Source: Mixta tenebrionis
Lineage (GTDB): Bacteria; Pseudomonadota; Gammaproteobacteria; Enterobacterales; Enterobacteriaceae
Assembly: GCF_006517625.1 (NCBI RefSeq)
Contig: NZ_VHQI01000007.1
Span: forward strand, 62,001-126,000
Length of the DNA stretch: 64,000 nucleotides
Reading direction: 5' to 3'
The first letter of the stretch is position 1. Every line of letters starts with the position of its first letter. Below are positions 1 through 10,632 of the stretch, piece by piece. The notes beneath the pieces are model-generated. The model searched no databases. It had not been told where the DNA came from and saw only the letters and a list, made by a program, of their open reading frames with translations. The translations under genes were made by a program, and so were the position numbers.

Positions 1-2188
1 GGCGCGCCAGCACGCGCCCCAGTACCTGCTGATTGTAAATCTCAATATCCATATCAATAGTTGCCAGCTGCTTACGCGTATCGCTGCGGCTCGATACGCC
101 CAGCACATTAACCTTCTCATTGGCGAGAATAGTGGTAATGTCGCGCAGCAGCCCGCTACGATCGTTAGCCGTTACGCGCACCACCAGCGAATAGCCGCTG
201 GAGTAGCTCTCGCCCCATACCGCGTCAACTATACGCTCCGGCGCGTGGGACATCAGCTCCGCCAGCTGATCGCAATCGGCACGATGAATGGAAATACCGC
301 GCCCCTGGGTAATAAAGCCCACGATATCGTCGCCCGGAATCGGCTGACAGCAGCGGGCAATATGGTGCATCAGATTGCCTACGCCCTCGACCACCACGCG
401 CCCGCTCTCTTTACCGGAGCGCGGCGGCGTATGAGATTTTTGCGTCAGCTGGCGCAGCGCTTCGCGATCTTCCTCCTCGGCGCTCGGCTTATTCAGCTTC
501 GCCTGCAGAAAATTCACCATCTGATTAAGACGAATATCGCCGCCGCCAATCGCCGCCAGCAGCTCATCAAGCGTGGTGACGTTATAGCGCGGCAGCAGCA
601 GCTTCTCCGCCTCTTTCAGACTGATATCCAGATGGCTCAGCTCGTTATCGAGAATCTGCCGCCCCGCCGCAATATTCTTATCGCGATCCTGTTTACGGAA
701 CCAGGCATGAATTTTCGAGCGCCCGCGGCTGGTAGTCACATAGCCGAGATTGGGATTCAGCCAGTCGCGGCTGGGATTCGGCTGCTTCTGGGTAATGATT
801 TCAATCTGATCGCCCATCTGCAGCTGATAGGTAAAGGGCACGATGCGTCCGCCGATTTTAGCGCCGATACAGCGGTGGCCGATATCGCTGTGGATATGGT
901 AGGCAAAATCAAGCGGCGTAGAGCCAGCCGGCAGATCGACCACGTCGCCTTTCGGCGTAAACACATAAACGCGATCGTCAAACACCTGGCTGCGCACCTC
1001 TTCCAGCAGCTCGCCGGTGTCCGCCATCTCTTCCTGCCAGGCGATCAGCTTACGCAGCCAGGCTATCCGCTCCTCATGGCCCTGCGCGCCGCGCGTCTGG
1101 CCGCCGGCTCCCTCTTTATACTTCCAGTGCGCGGCAACGCCCAGTTCCGCATCTTCATGCATCTGTCGCGTACGGATCTGAATCTCTACCGTTTTGCCGC
1201 CCGGCCCCAACACCACGGTGTGGATCGACTGATAGCCGTTTGGCTTCGGATTCGCTACGTAATCATCAAACTCATCCGGCAGATGGCGATAGAGCGTGTG
1301 TACAATGCCCAGCGCGCCGTAGCAGTCCTGCAGACGTTCGGCAACAATACGCACCGCGCGCACGTCAAACAGCTCATCAAACGCCAGCGACTTTTTCTGC
1401 ATCTTGCGCCAGATGCTGTAGATATGCTTCGGACGCCCGTAAACCTCCGCCTTCACCCCCTCGCGCGCCATCTCCGCGCGCAGGTTCTCGACAAAGGATT
1501 CAATATACTGCTCGCGATCGATGCGGCGCTCGTGCAGCAGCCGGGCGATGCGCTTATATTCATCGGGATGGAGATAACGGAAGCAAAAATCCTCCAGCTC
1601 CCACTTCAGCTGGCCGATGCCGAGGCGGTTAGCCAGCGGCGCATAGATATTGGTACACTCCTTGGCCGCCAGCACGCGCTCATCTTCCGGCGCATCCTTC
1701 ATTTCACGCAGATGGGCGATACGTTCCGCCAGCTTAATTACCACGCAGCGGAAATCCTCTACCATCGCCAGCAGCATCCGGCGCACGTTATCTACCTGCT
1801 CTGAGGCCATCGAATCGTTATGGATGGCTTTCAGCTGGCGAATGGCGTCCATATCGCGCACGCCGTGCACCAGCGAAACGATCGCTTTGCCGAAGGTTTC
1901 CTCCAGCGTCTCCTCGGAAACTACGTTGGCATCCGCCAGCGGGAACACCAGCGCAGCGCGCAGGGTATCGTTATCCATGCTGAGCATCGAGAGAATTTCC
2001 ACCATCTCAATGCCGCGCCACAGCAGCAGCGACTGTTCGGGATGCGCCTGCGTGGCGGCCTCGCAGTAGCGCCAGGTATCGGCCAGACGTTCACTTGATT
2101 GCGGATTAACGATCCCCAGGCTGGTGATCCATTGATCGAGCGCGAACTCGCCAGCCGTATTCAAATGTGCGCTTCTTACCGCAACCAT
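1..2188 (-). CDS. relA: GTP pyrophosphokinase RelA, 3' end cut by window edge
   Basis: Ribosome-associated (p)ppGpp synthetase of the stringent response; it makes pppGpp from GTP and ATP when uncharged tRNA sits in the A site. The minus-strand frame opens with MVAVRSAHLNTAGEF at 2188 and gives 729 codons before the window edge. E. coli RelA is 744 residues, so about 15 are missing. Visible in order: a degenerate HD domain, the synthetase domain with the YQSIHT segment, a TGS domain (VYVFTPKGDVVDLP), a zinc-finger stretch (HIARCCQPIPGD) and most of the C-terminal ACT domain. The degenerate HD domain and the position next to rlmD mark it as RelA and not SpoT. It lies 28 bp downstream of rlmD, probably in one transcript. 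PpnN, whose E. coli homologue binds (p)ppGpp, is also in this window. Confidence 0.97.
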   Translation of the reverse strand, partial: MVAVRSAHLNTAGEFALDQWITSLGIVNPQSSERLADTWRYCEAATQAHPEQSLLLWRGIEMVEILSMLSMDNDTLRAALVFPLADANVVSEETLEETFGKAIVSLVHGVRDMDAIRQLKAIHNDSMASEQVDNVRRMLLAMVEDFRCVVIKLAERIAHLREMKDAPEDERVLAAKECTNIYAPLANRLGIGQLKWELEDFCFRYLHPDEYKRIARLLHERRIDREQYIESFVENLRAEMAREGVKAEVYGRPKHIYSIWRKMQKKSLAFDELFDVRAVRIVAERLQDCYGALGIVHTLYRHLPDEFDDYVANPKPNGYQSIHTVVLGPGGKTVEIQIRTRQMHEDAELGVAAHWKYKEGAGGQTRGAQGHEERIAWLRKLIAWQEEMADTGELLEEVRSQVFDDRVYVFTPKGDVVDLPAGSTPLDFAYHIHSDIGHRCIGAKIGGRIVPFTYQLQMGDQIEIITQKQPNPSRDWLNPNLGYVTTSRGRSKIHAWFRKQDRDKNIAAGRQILDNELSHLDISLKEAEKLLLPRYNVTTLDELLAAIGGGDIRLNQMVNFLQAKLNKPSAEEEDREALRQLTQKSHTPPRSGKESGRVVVEGVGNLMHHIARCCQPIPGDDIVGFITQGRGISIHRADCDQLAELMSHAPERIVDAVWGESYSSGYSLVVRVTANDRSGLLRDITTILANEKVNVLGVSSRSDTRKQLATIDMDIEIYNQQVLGRVLAR

Positions 2189-2216
2189 AACCTCTCCTGG
2201 CAACCTGTAAAGATAC

Positions 2217-3533
2217 TTACGTTTTACTGAATAACACCATGGATTCAAGGTGGCTCGTCTGCGGGAACATATCGAGCATCGCCACCCTTTCCAGGCGATA
2301 ACCGGCCGACAGCAGCACCTGGCTGTCCCGGGCAAGTGTAGTTGGGTTACAGGAAACATAAACCACGCGTTGCGGCGCGAGTTTAGCGATATGCTGCATT
2401 ACGCCGCCCGCACCGGCACGCGCGGGGTCCAGTAACACCTTATCAAAACCGTGCGCCGCCCAGGGCTGACGCGTTACATCTTCTTCCAGGTTCTCATGAA
2501 AAAAAGTGATGTTTTCCAGACCATTCAGCCTGGCATTATACGCACCTCGCGCCGTTAAAGCTGCTACACCCTCCACACCCACGACATTTCCTGCAATTTT
2601 TGCGGCTGGAATTGTGAAATTTCCCATGCCGCAAAACAGATCCAGCAGGCGATCCTGCGGCTGCAAATCGAGCCATGCCAGCGCCTTCGCCACCATTTTT
2701 TGATTTACCGCGTCGTTCACCTGAATAAAATCGCGCGGGTTAAAAGTTAACCTCAGCTGATGAGACTGATAACAGGGCCAATCGCCGCTTACCTGCTCCG
2801 TCTGTTCGCTATCCGCCGCCAGAAACAGCGCCAGCCCGTGCTGATACGAAAACCGTTCCAGCTTTTGCCGATCCGCGGCGCTTAGCGGATCGAGATGGCG
2901 CAGCACCATCAGCGGGCCGTTGTCCGCCCGCACCAGCTCAACGTGCCCCAGCCGCCGCACCGCCTGTAGCGATGCCAGACATTCTCTTAGCGGCAGCAAC
3001 AGGCTTTCCAGTTCAGGCTGCAAAATGGGGCAACAGTCGATCGAAACCAGCTCACTGGAAGCGACCTTGCGAAAGCCCATCTGCAGGGTCTGCGTTTTGG
3101 CCTGATACTGCAGGCCAAGGCGGGCGCGGCGGCGATAGCCGTAGGCCGCGTCGCCGATAATCTCATCCACCGTCGTCTGTCGCCCGGTCTCGCGCGTCAA
3201 AAGATGAGCCAGCGCGTCGGCCTTGCTCTGCTGCTGCAGCGTCTGGGAGGCGTGCTGCTGCTGGCAGCCGCCGCAGGTGCCGAACCAGCGGCAGCGCGGC
3301 GCGACCCGCTCCGGGCTGGGCTGCAAAATACGCTGCGCTCGTCCGCGGGCGTAGTGGCGTTTATCCTCCAGCAGCGCCACCTCTACCTGCTCGCCCGGCA
3401 GCGCGCCGCTGACAAACAGCGTTTTACCCTGATGACGCGCCACGCCCTGCCCGAAAGCATCGAGTTCGTGAATAGTGACGGTTATTGTTTGCCGGGTCGT
3501 CACACGCCGTTTTGCGGAGTAGAATTGCGCCAT
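2217..3533 (-). CDS. rlmD: 23S rRNA (uracil(1939)-C(5))-methyltransferase RlmD
   Basis: Methylates U1939 of 23S rRNA with S-adenosylmethionine; cytoplasmic. The protein is 438 residues (E. coli 433). An N-terminal TRAM domain is followed by the iron-sulfur cysteines in [14 protein letters not shown], then a Rossmann methyltransferase domain with [13 protein letters not shown] and the catalytic motif [12 protein letters not shown]. The frame is open further upstream to 3614, but I chose ATG 3533 because [10 protein letters not shown] matches the E. coli start. The upstream region up to 3625 then holds the divergent promoters of rlmD and barA. relA follows 28 bp downstream, as in E. coli. Confidence 0.95.
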   Translation of the reverse strand: MAQFYSAKRRVTTRQTITVTIHELDAFGQGVARHQGKTLFVSGALPGEQVEVALLEDKRHYARGRAQRILQPSPERVAPRCRWFGTCGGCQQQHASQTLQQQSKADALAHLLTRETGRQTTVDEIIGDAAYGYRRRARLGLQYQAKTQTLQMGFRKVASSELVSIDCCPILQPELESLLLPLRECLASLQAVRRLGHVELVRADNGPLMVLRHLDPLSAADRQKLERFSYQHGLALFLAADSEQTEQVSGDWPCYQSHQLRLTFNPRDFIQVNDAVNQKMVAKALAWLDLQPQDRLLDLFCGMGNFTIPAAKIAGNVVGVEGVAALTARGAYNARLNGLENITFFHENLEEDVTRQPWAAHGFDKVLLDPARAGAGGVMQHIAKLAPQRVVYVSCNPTTLARDSQVLLSAGYRLERVAMLDMFPQTSHLESMVLFSKT

Positions 3534-3625
3534 AGTGGAATAGGATCTCTGAATAATTGCTACGCGAAGTGATGCCTGCTTTGCCGCATCACTGCCCGTA
3601 GGGAATTGTCTCATACCGGACTATC

Positions 3626-6355
3626 ATGACCAAATACAGCCTGCGGGCAAGGATGATGATTTTAATACTGGCGCCGACCCTGATGATTGGTCTGCTGCTC
3701 AGTACATTTTTTGTGGTGCATCGCTACAATGAACTACAGCGGCAGCTGGTTGATGCCGGCGCCAATATTATCGAGCCGCTGGCGGTTTCCAGTGAGTATG
3801 GCATGACGTTTCACAGCCGCGAATCGGTGCGTCAGCTGGTCAGCCTGCTGCACCGTCGCCACTCTGATATCGTGCGCGCCATCACAGTGTTTGACGATAA
3901 AAATCAGATTTTCGTCACCTCCAATTATCACCTCAATCAGAACCAGCTGCGCCTGCCCAGCGGCGCCAGCCTGCCAAGCCTGACGATGATTGAGCGCCAC
4001 GGCAACGCGATGGTGCTGCGCACGCCGGTAGTCTCTGAGAGCTACTACCCCGATGAGTCGCCGGGACGGGACGCCAAGCCGACCGGCAATCCGCTGGGCT
4101 ATGTGGCGATCGAGCTGGATTTACAGTCGGTCAGGCTACAGCAGTATAAAGAAATCTTTGTTTCCACCCTGCTGCTGCTGTTTTGCCTCTGCATCGCCAT
4201 GATGTTCGCCTATCGGCTGATGCGCGACGTAACCGGGCCGATACGCAATATGGTCAGCACCGTAGACCGTATTCGCCGCGGCCAGCTCGATAGTCGGGTT
4301 GAGGGCTATATGCTGGGCGAGCTGGATATGCTGAAAAACGGCATCAACGCCATGGCGATGTCGTTAACCGCCTACCACGAAGAGATGCAGCAGAATATCG
4401 ATCAGGCGACTTCCGATCTGCGCGAAACGCTGGAGCAGATGGAGATTCAAAACGTCGAGCTGGATCTGGCGAAGCGACGCGCGCAGGAAGCGGCGCGTAT
4501 CAAATCCGAATTCCTCGCCAATATGTCGCACGAACTGCGCACGCCGCTTAACGGCGTGATCGGCTTTACGCGGCAAACGCTGAAAACGCCGCTCACCTCT
4601 ACCCAGCGCGACTACCTGCACACCATTGAACGCTCGGCCAATAACCTGCTCAGCATCATTAACGACGTGCTCGATTTCTCCAAGCTGGAGGCGGGCAAGC
4701 TGGTGCTGGAGTCGATTCCTTTCCCGCTGCGCGCCACGCTGGATGAAACCCTGGTGCTGCTGGCGCCTTCGGCCCACGATAAAGGGCTGGAGCTGACCAT
4801 CAACGTCCAGAGCGAGGTGCCGGATAATGTGATTGGCGATCCGCTGCGTTTACAGCAAATTCTGACCAACCTGATCGGCAACGCGGTGAAGTTTACCGAG
4901 CGCGGCAATATCGATATTCGCGTTGAGAAGCGCGGCCTGAGCAACAACAGCGTCGAGCTGGAAGTTCAGGTGCATGACAGCGGCATCGGCATTGCGGAAC
5001 GGCAGCAGTCGCAGCTGTTCCAGGCGTTCCGTCAGGCCGACGCCAGCATTTCGCGCCGCCACGGCGGCACCGGGCTCGGCCTGGTGATTACGCAAAAGCT
5101 GGTTAACGAGATGGGCGGCGAAATCGCCTTTCACAGCCGGCTGAATCAGGGATCCACCTTCTGGTTTCACGTCAGCCTGGCGTTAAACCCCAACGCCGCC
5201 AGCGATCCGCGCGCGCTGGACGATCTGCGCGGCAAGCGGCTCGCCTATGTCGAAGCGAATCCGGCGGCGGCGCAGGCGGCGCTGGATATGCTGAGCACCA
5301 CGCCGCTGCAAATCAGCTACAGCCTGACGCTGGAAGGATTGACGGAATCGCACTATGACATGCTGCTGGTGGGGCTGCCCATCAGCCAGCGCGCCGAAAG
5401 CATCACCTCGCAGGCGTTTATCAACAGCCTGACGGCACGCGCCGACTGCGTCATCATGGCGCTGCCCAGCCAGATGCTGTTGCAGGCGGAACAGTTGAAA
5501 AGCAACGGCATCGACGCCTGCCTGTGCAAGCCGGTTACCCGCACGCGGCTGATACCGATTATGCTCGATCTGCACGCGCGCAAACGCTATGACCTGCCCG
5601 CGCGCGCCCTGCTGCCGCTGACGGTGATGGCGGTGGATGATAATCCGGCCAACCTGAAGCTGATCGGCGCTTTGCTGGAAGAGCAGGTGGAGCATATCGT
5701 GCTGTGCGACAGCGGCGAAAAAGCCATTGCGCTGGCGCAGCAGCAGGAACTGGATATTATCCTGATGGATATTCAGATGCCGGAAATCGACGGTATTCGC
5801 GCCAGCGAGCTGATTCGCGAACTGCCCCAGCATGCCAGCACGCCGATTATCGCCGTTACCGCTCACGCTATTGACGGCGAGCGCGGGCATCTGATTAAAG
5901 CCGGCATGAATGACTACCTCGCCAAACCGATAGATGAGATAAAACTAAGCCATCTGCTGGCGCGTTACTCCTCCTCGCTGCAGCAGCCAGCGCTGGAGGC
6001 GCCGGTCATTTCGCCCTCTCTCGACTGGCAGCTGGCGCTGCATCAGGCCGCTAACAAGCCCGATCTGGCGCGCGATCTGCTGCAGATGCTGCTCGATTTC
6101 CTGCCGGAAGTGCGCGAACAGGTTGAACAGTGCCTGGCGGAAAATCGCCTGCACGGGCTACAGGAAATCATTCATAAGCTGCACGGCAGCGCCAGCTACA
6201 GCGGCGTGCCGCGTATGAAGCAGCTGTGTCGACAAATAGAACACAGCCTGCGGCTCAGCGGCGACGTCGCCTCGCTGGAGCCAGAGCTGTTAGAACTGCT
6301 GGATGAGATGGAGAATGTGGCGCGGGAGGCGCGCCACATATTGAGTCAGGCCTGA
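3626..6355 (+). CDS. barA: Hybrid sensor histidine kinase BarA
   Basis: Inner-membrane tripartite kinase that phosphorylates UvrY and so switches on CsrB/CsrC RNAs; short-chain carboxylates are its known stimuli. 909 residues (E. coli 918). Two membrane segments (about 10-32 and 177-197) flank a periplasmic sensor domain. A HAMP linker follows, then the dimerisation box with His302 in [11 protein letters not shown] and the ATPase boxes (DSGIGI, GGTGLGL). Next come a degenerate receiver-like region (about 535-650), a true receiver with Asp715 in LMDIQMPE, and a C-terminal HPt domain with His853 in HKLHGSAS. All phosphorelay residues are present. It overlaps the 3' end of convergent garK by 10 bp. 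Its indirect target csrB is 11 kb away. Confidence 0.97.
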   Translation: MTKYSLRARMMILILAPTLMIGLLLSTFFVVHRYNELQRQLVDAGANIIEPLAVSSEYGMTFHSRESVRQLVSLLHRRHSDIVRAITVFDDKNQIFVTSNYHLNQNQLRLPSGASLPSLTMIERHGNAMVLRTPVVSESYYPDESPGRDAKPTGNPLGYVAIELDLQSVRLQQYKEIFVSTLLLLFCLCIAMMFAYRLMRDVTGPIRNMVSTVDRIRRGQLDSRVEGYMLGELDMLKNGINAMAMSLTAYHEEMQQNIDQATSDLRETLEQMEIQNVELDLAKRRAQEAARIKSEFLANMSHELRTPLNGVIGFTRQTLKTPLTSTQRDYLHTIERSANNLLSIINDVLDFSKLEAGKLVLESIPFPLRATLDETLVLLAPSAHDKGLELTINVQSEVPDNVIGDPLRLQQILTNLIGNAVKFTERGNIDIRVEKRGLSNNSVELEVQVHDSGIGIAERQQSQLFQAFRQADASISRRHGGTGLGLVITQKLVNEMGGEIAFHSRLNQGSTFWFHVSLALNPNAASDPRALDDLRGKRLAYVEANPAAAQAALDMLSTTPLQISYSLTLEGLTESHYDMLLVGLPISQRAESITSQAFINSLTARADCVIMALPSQMLLQAEQLKSNGIDACLCKPVTRTRLIPIMLDLHARKRYDLPARALLPLTVMAVDDNPANLKLIGALLEEQVEHIVLCDSGEKAIALAQQQELDIILMDIQMPEIDGIRASELIRELPQHASTPIIAVTAHAIDGERGHLIKAGMNDYLAKPIDEIKLSHLLARYSSSLQQPALEAPVISPSLDWQLALHQAANKPDLARDLLQMLLDFLPEVREQVEQCLAENRLHGLQEIIHKLHGSASYSGVPRMKQLCRQIEHSLRLSGDVASLEPELLELLDEMENVAREARHILSQA

Positions 6356-7494
6356 TCGAGCATCCGGCCGATTTTCAGGGTGGCGGCGATATTACGCGCC
6401 GTCATACGTACGTTTTGCGCGGCGTTATCCAGCGCCTCTTCCAGCGTACAGATGGAGTAGATAACGCTGTAAACCGCATCCAGCCCGTGCTGATGCACAA
6501 TGCCGACGTCGGCGGTCAGGCTGCCGGCAATGCCGATTACCGGTTTGTTGTAGCGCTTCGCTACCTTCGCCACGCCGATCGGCACCTTGCCATGCACGGT
6601 TTGGCTATCGATACGCCCTTCGCCGGTAATCACCAGCGCGGCATCCCGCACCAGCGCGTCCAGACCCAGCGCCTCGGTAACGATTTCAATGCCGCGCCGC
6701 AGCTCCGCGCGGCAGAAAGCGTGCAGCGCCGCGCCCATGCCGCCCGCCGCGCCGCCGCCGGGAACGCGCAGCACGTCAATATCCAGGTCGCGCTGGATAA
6801 CCGCCGCGTAGTGCTCCAGCGCCGCATCCAGCCGCGCCACCAGCTCAGGCGTCGCCCCTTTCTGCGGGCCGAAAACGGCGGAGGCGCCCTCTTTCCCGGT
6901 AAGCGGGTTGGTGACATCGCAGGCCACTTCAAAGCGGCACTGTTGTAAACGCGCATCCAGGGTACTGATATCAATACGCGCCAGCTGCGCCAGCGCGCCG
7001 CCGCCATAGCAGATCTGCTCATCTTTTTCATTGAGCAGCTGCGCGCCTAAAGCCTGCATCATGCCGGCGCCGCCGTCGTTGGTGGCGCTGCCGCCAATGC
7101 CGATAATAAAACGTTGAACGCCGCGATCCAGCGCGTTGCGGATCAGCTCGCCGGTTCCCCACGAGGTGGTTACCAGCGGATCGCGCTGCGCGGAGGGCAC
7201 CAGCTCCAGCCCGCTGGCCGCCGCCATTTCAATAAACGCGCAGCTCTCATCGCCGGACAGGCCGTAAAACGCCTCTACCGGTTCGCCCAGCGGCCCGGTG
7301 ACGGACAGCCTGACGATTTTTCCCTGCGTCGCCGCCACCATCGCCTCCACGGTCCCCTCGCCGCCATCTGCCACCGGCAGCTTGACGTACTGGGCATCGG
7401 GGAAGATCGCACGAAAGCCGTTTTCAATCTCCGAAGCGACCTGCAGGGCGGATAAACTTTCTTTATACGAATCCGGTGCAATAACGATTTTCAT
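6346..7494 (-). CDS. garK: Glycerate 2-kinase GarK
   Basis: Phosphorylates D-glycerate to 2-phosphoglycerate, the last step of the glucarate/galactarate route before glycolysis. 382 residues (E. coli GarK 381) in the GarK/GlxK family. The glycine-rich [16 protein letters not shown] and the C-terminal [12 protein letters not shown] are typical. The frame is open upstream to 7593, but [16 protein letters not shown] at 7494 is the family start. It is the last gene of the gudP-to-garK operon, 82 bp after garR, with a hairpin in that gap. In E. coli it is garPLRK-linked at another locus. GlxK is the close alternative name; the garL-garR context favours garK. Confidence 0.93.
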   Translation of the reverse strand: MKIVIAPDSYKESLSALQVASEIENGFRAIFPDAQYVKLPVADGGEGTVEAMVAATQGKIVRLSVTGPLGEPVEAFYGLSGDESCAFIEMAAASGLELVPSAQRDPLVTTSWGTGELIRNALDRGVQRFIIGIGGSATNDGGAGMMQALGAQLLNEKDEQICYGGGALAQLARIDISTLDARLQQCRFEVACDVTNPLTGKEGASAVFGPQKGATPELVARLDAALEHYAAVIQRDLDIDVLRVPGGGAAGGMGAALHAFCRAELRRGIEIVTEALGLDALVRDAALVITGEGRIDSQTVHGKVPIGVAKVAKRYNKPVIGIAGSLTADVGIVHQHGLDAVYSVIYSICTLEEALDNAAQNVRMTARNIAATLKIGRMLDQA

Positions 7495-7538
7495 AAATAG
7501 TCCGAGCGCTGTTGAGCTGGCCGCAGCCAGAGAACGAA

Positions 7539-7557
7539 GCCGGTCAATCTGACCGGC
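7539..7557 (-). other. Intercistronic hairpin between garR and garK
   Basis: Perfect 8-bp inverted repeat GCCGGTCA/TGACCGGC with a 3-nt loop in the only sizeable gap of the gud/gar operon. On the minus strand it is followed by TTCGTTCT, a weak U-rich tail. It may attenuate garK expression or protect the upstream message from exonucleases. This reading is inference from structure alone. Confidence 0.4.
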
Positions 7558-7576
7558 GACATAACCGGGCGGCTGA

Positions 7577-8467
7577 CTAGCGTGAAACTTCAACCTTCGC
7601 TAATTTTTCATAATAGCAGGCCAGCGCGCTGTGGTCGGAAGTGCCCATGCCATCAGCCTTCAGCGCCTGCATCATTTCCATTACCGCGGCGGTCAACGGC
7701 AGCTGAGCGCCCACGCCGTGCGAGGTATCCAGGGCGTTGCTGAGATCTTTAATATGCAGATCGATACGGAAACCCGGCTTAAAGTTGCGATCCATCACCA
7801 TCGGCGCTTTAGCGTCCAGCACCGTACTGCCTGCAAGACCACCGCGGATGGCCTGATAAACCAGATCCGGGTTCACGCCCGCTTTGGTCGCCAGCGTTAA
7901 CGCTTCGGACATCGCCGCAATATTCAGCGCCACGATCACCTGGTTAGCCAGCTTGGTCACGTTGCCCGCGCCGATTTCGCCGGTATGCACCACGGAGCCA
8001 GCCATCGCCTTCATCAGATCGTAATGGGCGTCGAACACCGCTTTATCGCCGCCGACCATCACGGAAAGCGTACCGTCGATCGCTTTCGGCTCGCCGCCGC
8101 TGACCGGCGCATCCAGCATTTTGATGCCTTTTTTCGCCAGCGCTTCAGAGATTTCGCGGCTGGCCAGCGGCGCGATGGAGCTCATATCGATCAGCACCGT
8201 ACCGGCTTTCGCACCGTCGATGATGCCGTTTTCGCCCAGCGCCACTTCCTTCACATGGGGCGAGTTCGGCAGCATGGTAATGATGACCTCACACTGTTCA
8301 GCGACTTCTTTCGGCGTTTTCGCTGCGGTCGCGCCCAGCTTAACCAGCTCAGCTTCGTTTTCCGCGCTGAAGTCGCGTACCACCAGTGAATAGCCCGCCT
8401 TCAGCAGGTTTTTACTCATCGGTTTGCCCATGATGCCCAGGCCAATAAATCCAACTTTCATCATCAT
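7577..8467 (-). CDS. garR: 2-hydroxy-3-oxopropionate (tartronate semialdehyde) reductase GarR
   Basis: Reduces tartronate semialdehyde to D-glycerate with NAD(P)H; beta-hydroxyacid dehydrogenase family, cytoplasmic. 296 residues. The N-terminal dinucleotide fold KVGFIGLGIMGKPMSKN is followed by the substrate motif DAPVSGGEPKA and the catalytic Lys in GNVTKLANQ. Three consecutive ATG codons (8467, 8464, 8461) follow GAGGAG on the minus strand, so the exact start is ambiguous by two residues. It lies 12 bp after garL and uses the product of the GarL aldolase. Confidence 0.95.
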   Translation of the reverse strand: MMMKVGFIGLGIMGKPMSKNLLKAGYSLVVRDFSAENEAELVKLGATAAKTPKEVAEQCEVIITMLPNSPHVKEVALGENGIIDGAKAGTVLIDMSSIAPLASREISEALAKKGIKMLDAPVSGGEPKAIDGTLSVMVGGDKAVFDAHYDLMKAMAGSVVHTGEIGAGNVTKLANQVIVALNIAAMSEALTLATKAGVNPDLVYQAIRGGLAGSTVLDAKAPMVMDRNFKPGFRIDLHIKDLSNALDTSHGVGAQLPLTAAVMEMMQALKADGMGTSDHSALACYYEKLAKVEVSR

Positions 8468-8479
8468 TCTCCTCGTAAA

Positions 8480-9250
8480 TTATTTTTTGAAACGATCGCA
8501 AAGCGCCTGCGTCGCAGCGCGGAAGACGCCCAGATCGCTGCCTACGGCGACAAAGGTCGCGCCCCACTCCAGGTAGCGGCGCGCATCCGCCTCCACCGGC
8601 GCCAGAATGCCGCTCGGCTTACCGCCAGCTTTGGCGCGTGCAAAAATATGCTGAATCACTTTCTGTACTTCAGGATGGGACGGCTGTCCCAGATAACCGA
8701 GCGCGGCGGAAAGATCGCCCGGACCGACGAAAATGCCGTCCACGCCGTCAACGGCAATAATGCTGTCGAGGTTATCCACGCCCTGCTGGCTTTCAATCTG
8801 CACCAGCACGCTGATATTGCTGTTGATATCGCGGTTATAGTCCGGCAGGGTGCCGTACATATTGCTGCGGTGCGCTACCGATACGCCGCGGATGCCGGCG
8901 GGCGGATAACGCGTAGAGGCCACCGCCCGGCGCGCTTCTTCTTCGCTTTCCACAAACGGAATCAGGAAGTTATAGAAACCGATATCCAGCAGACGCTTAA
9001 TAATCACCGGCTCATTGCAGGGCGGCCTGACCACGGCCGCGCTGCTGCTGCCTTTCAGCGCCATCAGCTGCGGCACGAAAGTGGTGACGTCATTCGGCGC
9101 GTGCTCGCCATCCAGCACCAGCCAGTCAAAACCCGCCAGGCCCAACACTTCCGTTGTAATGGGATTAGCCAGCGCACACCAGCTGCCGATCAACGTTTCA
9201 CCGCTCAGCAGGCGCTGGCGAAAACGGTTGGGATAGGATGAGTGACTCAT
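8480..9250 (-). CDS. garL: 5-keto-4-deoxy-D-glucarate aldolase GarL
   Basis: Class II, metal-dependent aldolase of the HpcH/HpaI family. It cleaves 5-keto-4-deoxy-D-glucarate (and 2-keto-3-deoxyglucarate) to pyruvate and tartronate semialdehyde. 256 residues, identical to the E. coli length. Recognisable segments are [14 protein letters not shown] near residue 40, LVQIESQQG with the metal-binding Glu, and [14 protein letters not shown]. It lies 25 bp after gudD, which makes its substrate, and 12 bp before garR, which uses its product. Gene order thus follows the pathway. Confidence 0.95.
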   Translation of the reverse strand: MSHSSYPNRFRQRLLSGETLIGSWCALANPITTEVLGLAGFDWLVLDGEHAPNDVTTFVPQLMALKGSSSAAVVRPPCNEPVIIKRLLDIGFYNFLIPFVESEEEARRAVASTRYPPAGIRGVSVAHRSNMYGTLPDYNRDINSNISVLVQIESQQGVDNLDSIIAVDGVDGIFVGPGDLSAALGYLGQPSHPEVQKVIQHIFARAKAGGKPSGILAPVEADARRYLEWGATFVAVGSDLGVFRAATQALCDRFKK

Positions 9251-9275
9251 TCTGTTACCTCTCAGTTAGGCGCGC

Positions 9276-10616
9276 TTAGCGCACCAGGCATGGCTGTTTA
9301 TTGTTAAAGGTCCAGTTCGGAATCAGGAACTGCATCGCCTGCGCATCGTCGCGCGCGCCCAGACCGTGCTGCTTATACAGCTCGTTCGCTTTCATTACCT
9401 GATCCATATCCAGCTCAACGCCCAGGCCCGGTTTCTGCGGCACCTGCACCAGGCCGCCTTTGATTTCCAGCGGCTGTTTGGTCAGGCGCTGGTTGCCTTC
9501 CTGCCAGATCCAGTGGGTATCGATCGCCGTAATGGCGCCAGGCGCGGCGGCGGCAACGTGGGTAAACATCGCCAGCGAAATATCGAAATGGTTGTTGGAG
9601 TGCGAGCCCCAGGTCAGGCCGAACTCATGGCACATCTGCGCCACGCGCACCGAACCCTGCATGGTCCAGAAGTGCGGATCGGCCAGCGGGATATCGACCG
9701 ACTGCAGCGATAGCGTATGCCCCATCTGACGCCAGTCGGTAGCGATCATATTGGTGGCGGTCGGCAGCCCGGTGGCGCGACGGAATTCCGCCATCACTTC
9801 ACGCCCGGAGTAACCCTGTTCGGCGCCGCACGGATCTTCCGCATAGGCCAGCACGTTGCGCAGCTGCTTGCCGAGGCGAATCGCCTCTTCCAGCGACCAG
9901 GCGCCGTTAGGATCGAGGGTAATGCGCGCTTCCGGGAAACGTTTCGCCAGCGCGGTAACCGCCTCAGCCTCTTCGCTGCCGGCCAGCACGCCGCCTTTCA
10001 GTTTAAAATCGTTGAAGCCATATTTTTCGTAAGCCGCTTCCGCCAGACGCACCACCGTTTCCGGGGTCAGCGCCTCTTCATGGCGCAGGCGATACCAGTC
10101 GCAGCTGGCGTCCGGCTCGCTCTGATAGGGCAGCGTGGTTTTACGACGATCGCCGATGTAGAACAGATAGCCCAGCATTTCAACCTGGTCGCGCTGCTGC
10201 CCGTCGCCCAGCAGGCTGGCGACGTTAACGCCAAGGAACTGCCCCAGCAGATCGAGCAGCGCCGCTTCGATGCCGGTTACCACATGGATAGTGGTGCGCA
10301 GGTCAAAAGTCTGATTACCGCGTCCGCCCGCATCGCGATCGGCAAAGGTGGTGCGCACTTTGCCGAGCAGGTTTTTATATTCACCGATGGTATGACCGAT
10401 AATCAGCGCCGCGGCTTCTTCCAGCGTCTGGCGAATTTTTTCGCCGCCGGGGATTTCACCTACGCCGGTATGGCCTGCGTTATCTTTGATAATCACGATG
10501 TTGCGGGTAAAGAACGGCGCGTGGGCGCCGCTCAGGTTGAGTAGCATACTGTCGTGACCGGCAACCGGGATTACCTGCATTTCAGTAATTTTTGGCGTAG
10601 CGTTCTGTTGGCTCAT
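9276..10616 (-). CDS. gudD: D-glucarate dehydratase GudD
   Basis: Dehydrates D-glucarate (and L-idarate) to 5-keto-4-deoxy-D-glucarate; enolase superfamily, Mg-dependent. 446 residues, the E. coli length. The start [15 protein letters not shown] at 10616 was chosen over an open frame reaching 10808 because that extension has no family similarity and overlaps gudX. Visible signatures are the KxK base motif in FNDFKLKGG, the metal ligand strand [24 protein letters not shown], and the catalytic His region [18 protein letters not shown]. It is 16 bp downstream of its paralog gudX. Confidence 0.96.
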   Translation of the reverse strand: MSQQNATPKITEMQVIPVAGHDSMLLNLSGAHAPFFTRNIVIIKDNAGHTGVGEIPGGEKIRQTLEEAAALIIGHTIGEYKNLLGKVRTTFADRDAGGRGNQTFDLRTTIHVVTGIEAALLDLLGQFLGVNVASLLGDGQQRDQVEMLGYLFYIGDRRKTTLPYQSEPDASCDWYRLRHEEALTPETVVRLAEAAYEKYGFNDFKLKGGVLAGSEEAEAVTALAKRFPEARITLDPNGAWSLEEAIRLGKQLRNVLAYAEDPCGAEQGYSGREVMAEFRRATGLPTATNMIATDWRQMGHTLSLQSVDIPLADPHFWTMQGSVRVAQMCHEFGLTWGSHSNNHFDISLAMFTHVAAAAPGAITAIDTHWIWQEGNQRLTKQPLEIKGGLVQVPQKPGLGVELDMDQVMKANELYKQHGLGARDDAQAMQFLIPNWTFNNKQPCLVR

Positions 10617-10632
10617 GGTCGATTCCTTGTGC

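Noticed and set aside
245-1804. 519-codon plus-strand open frame opposite relA
   Set aside because: It is the antisense shadow of relA; composition is His/Arg-rich with no family features, and RelA is unambiguous on the other strand.
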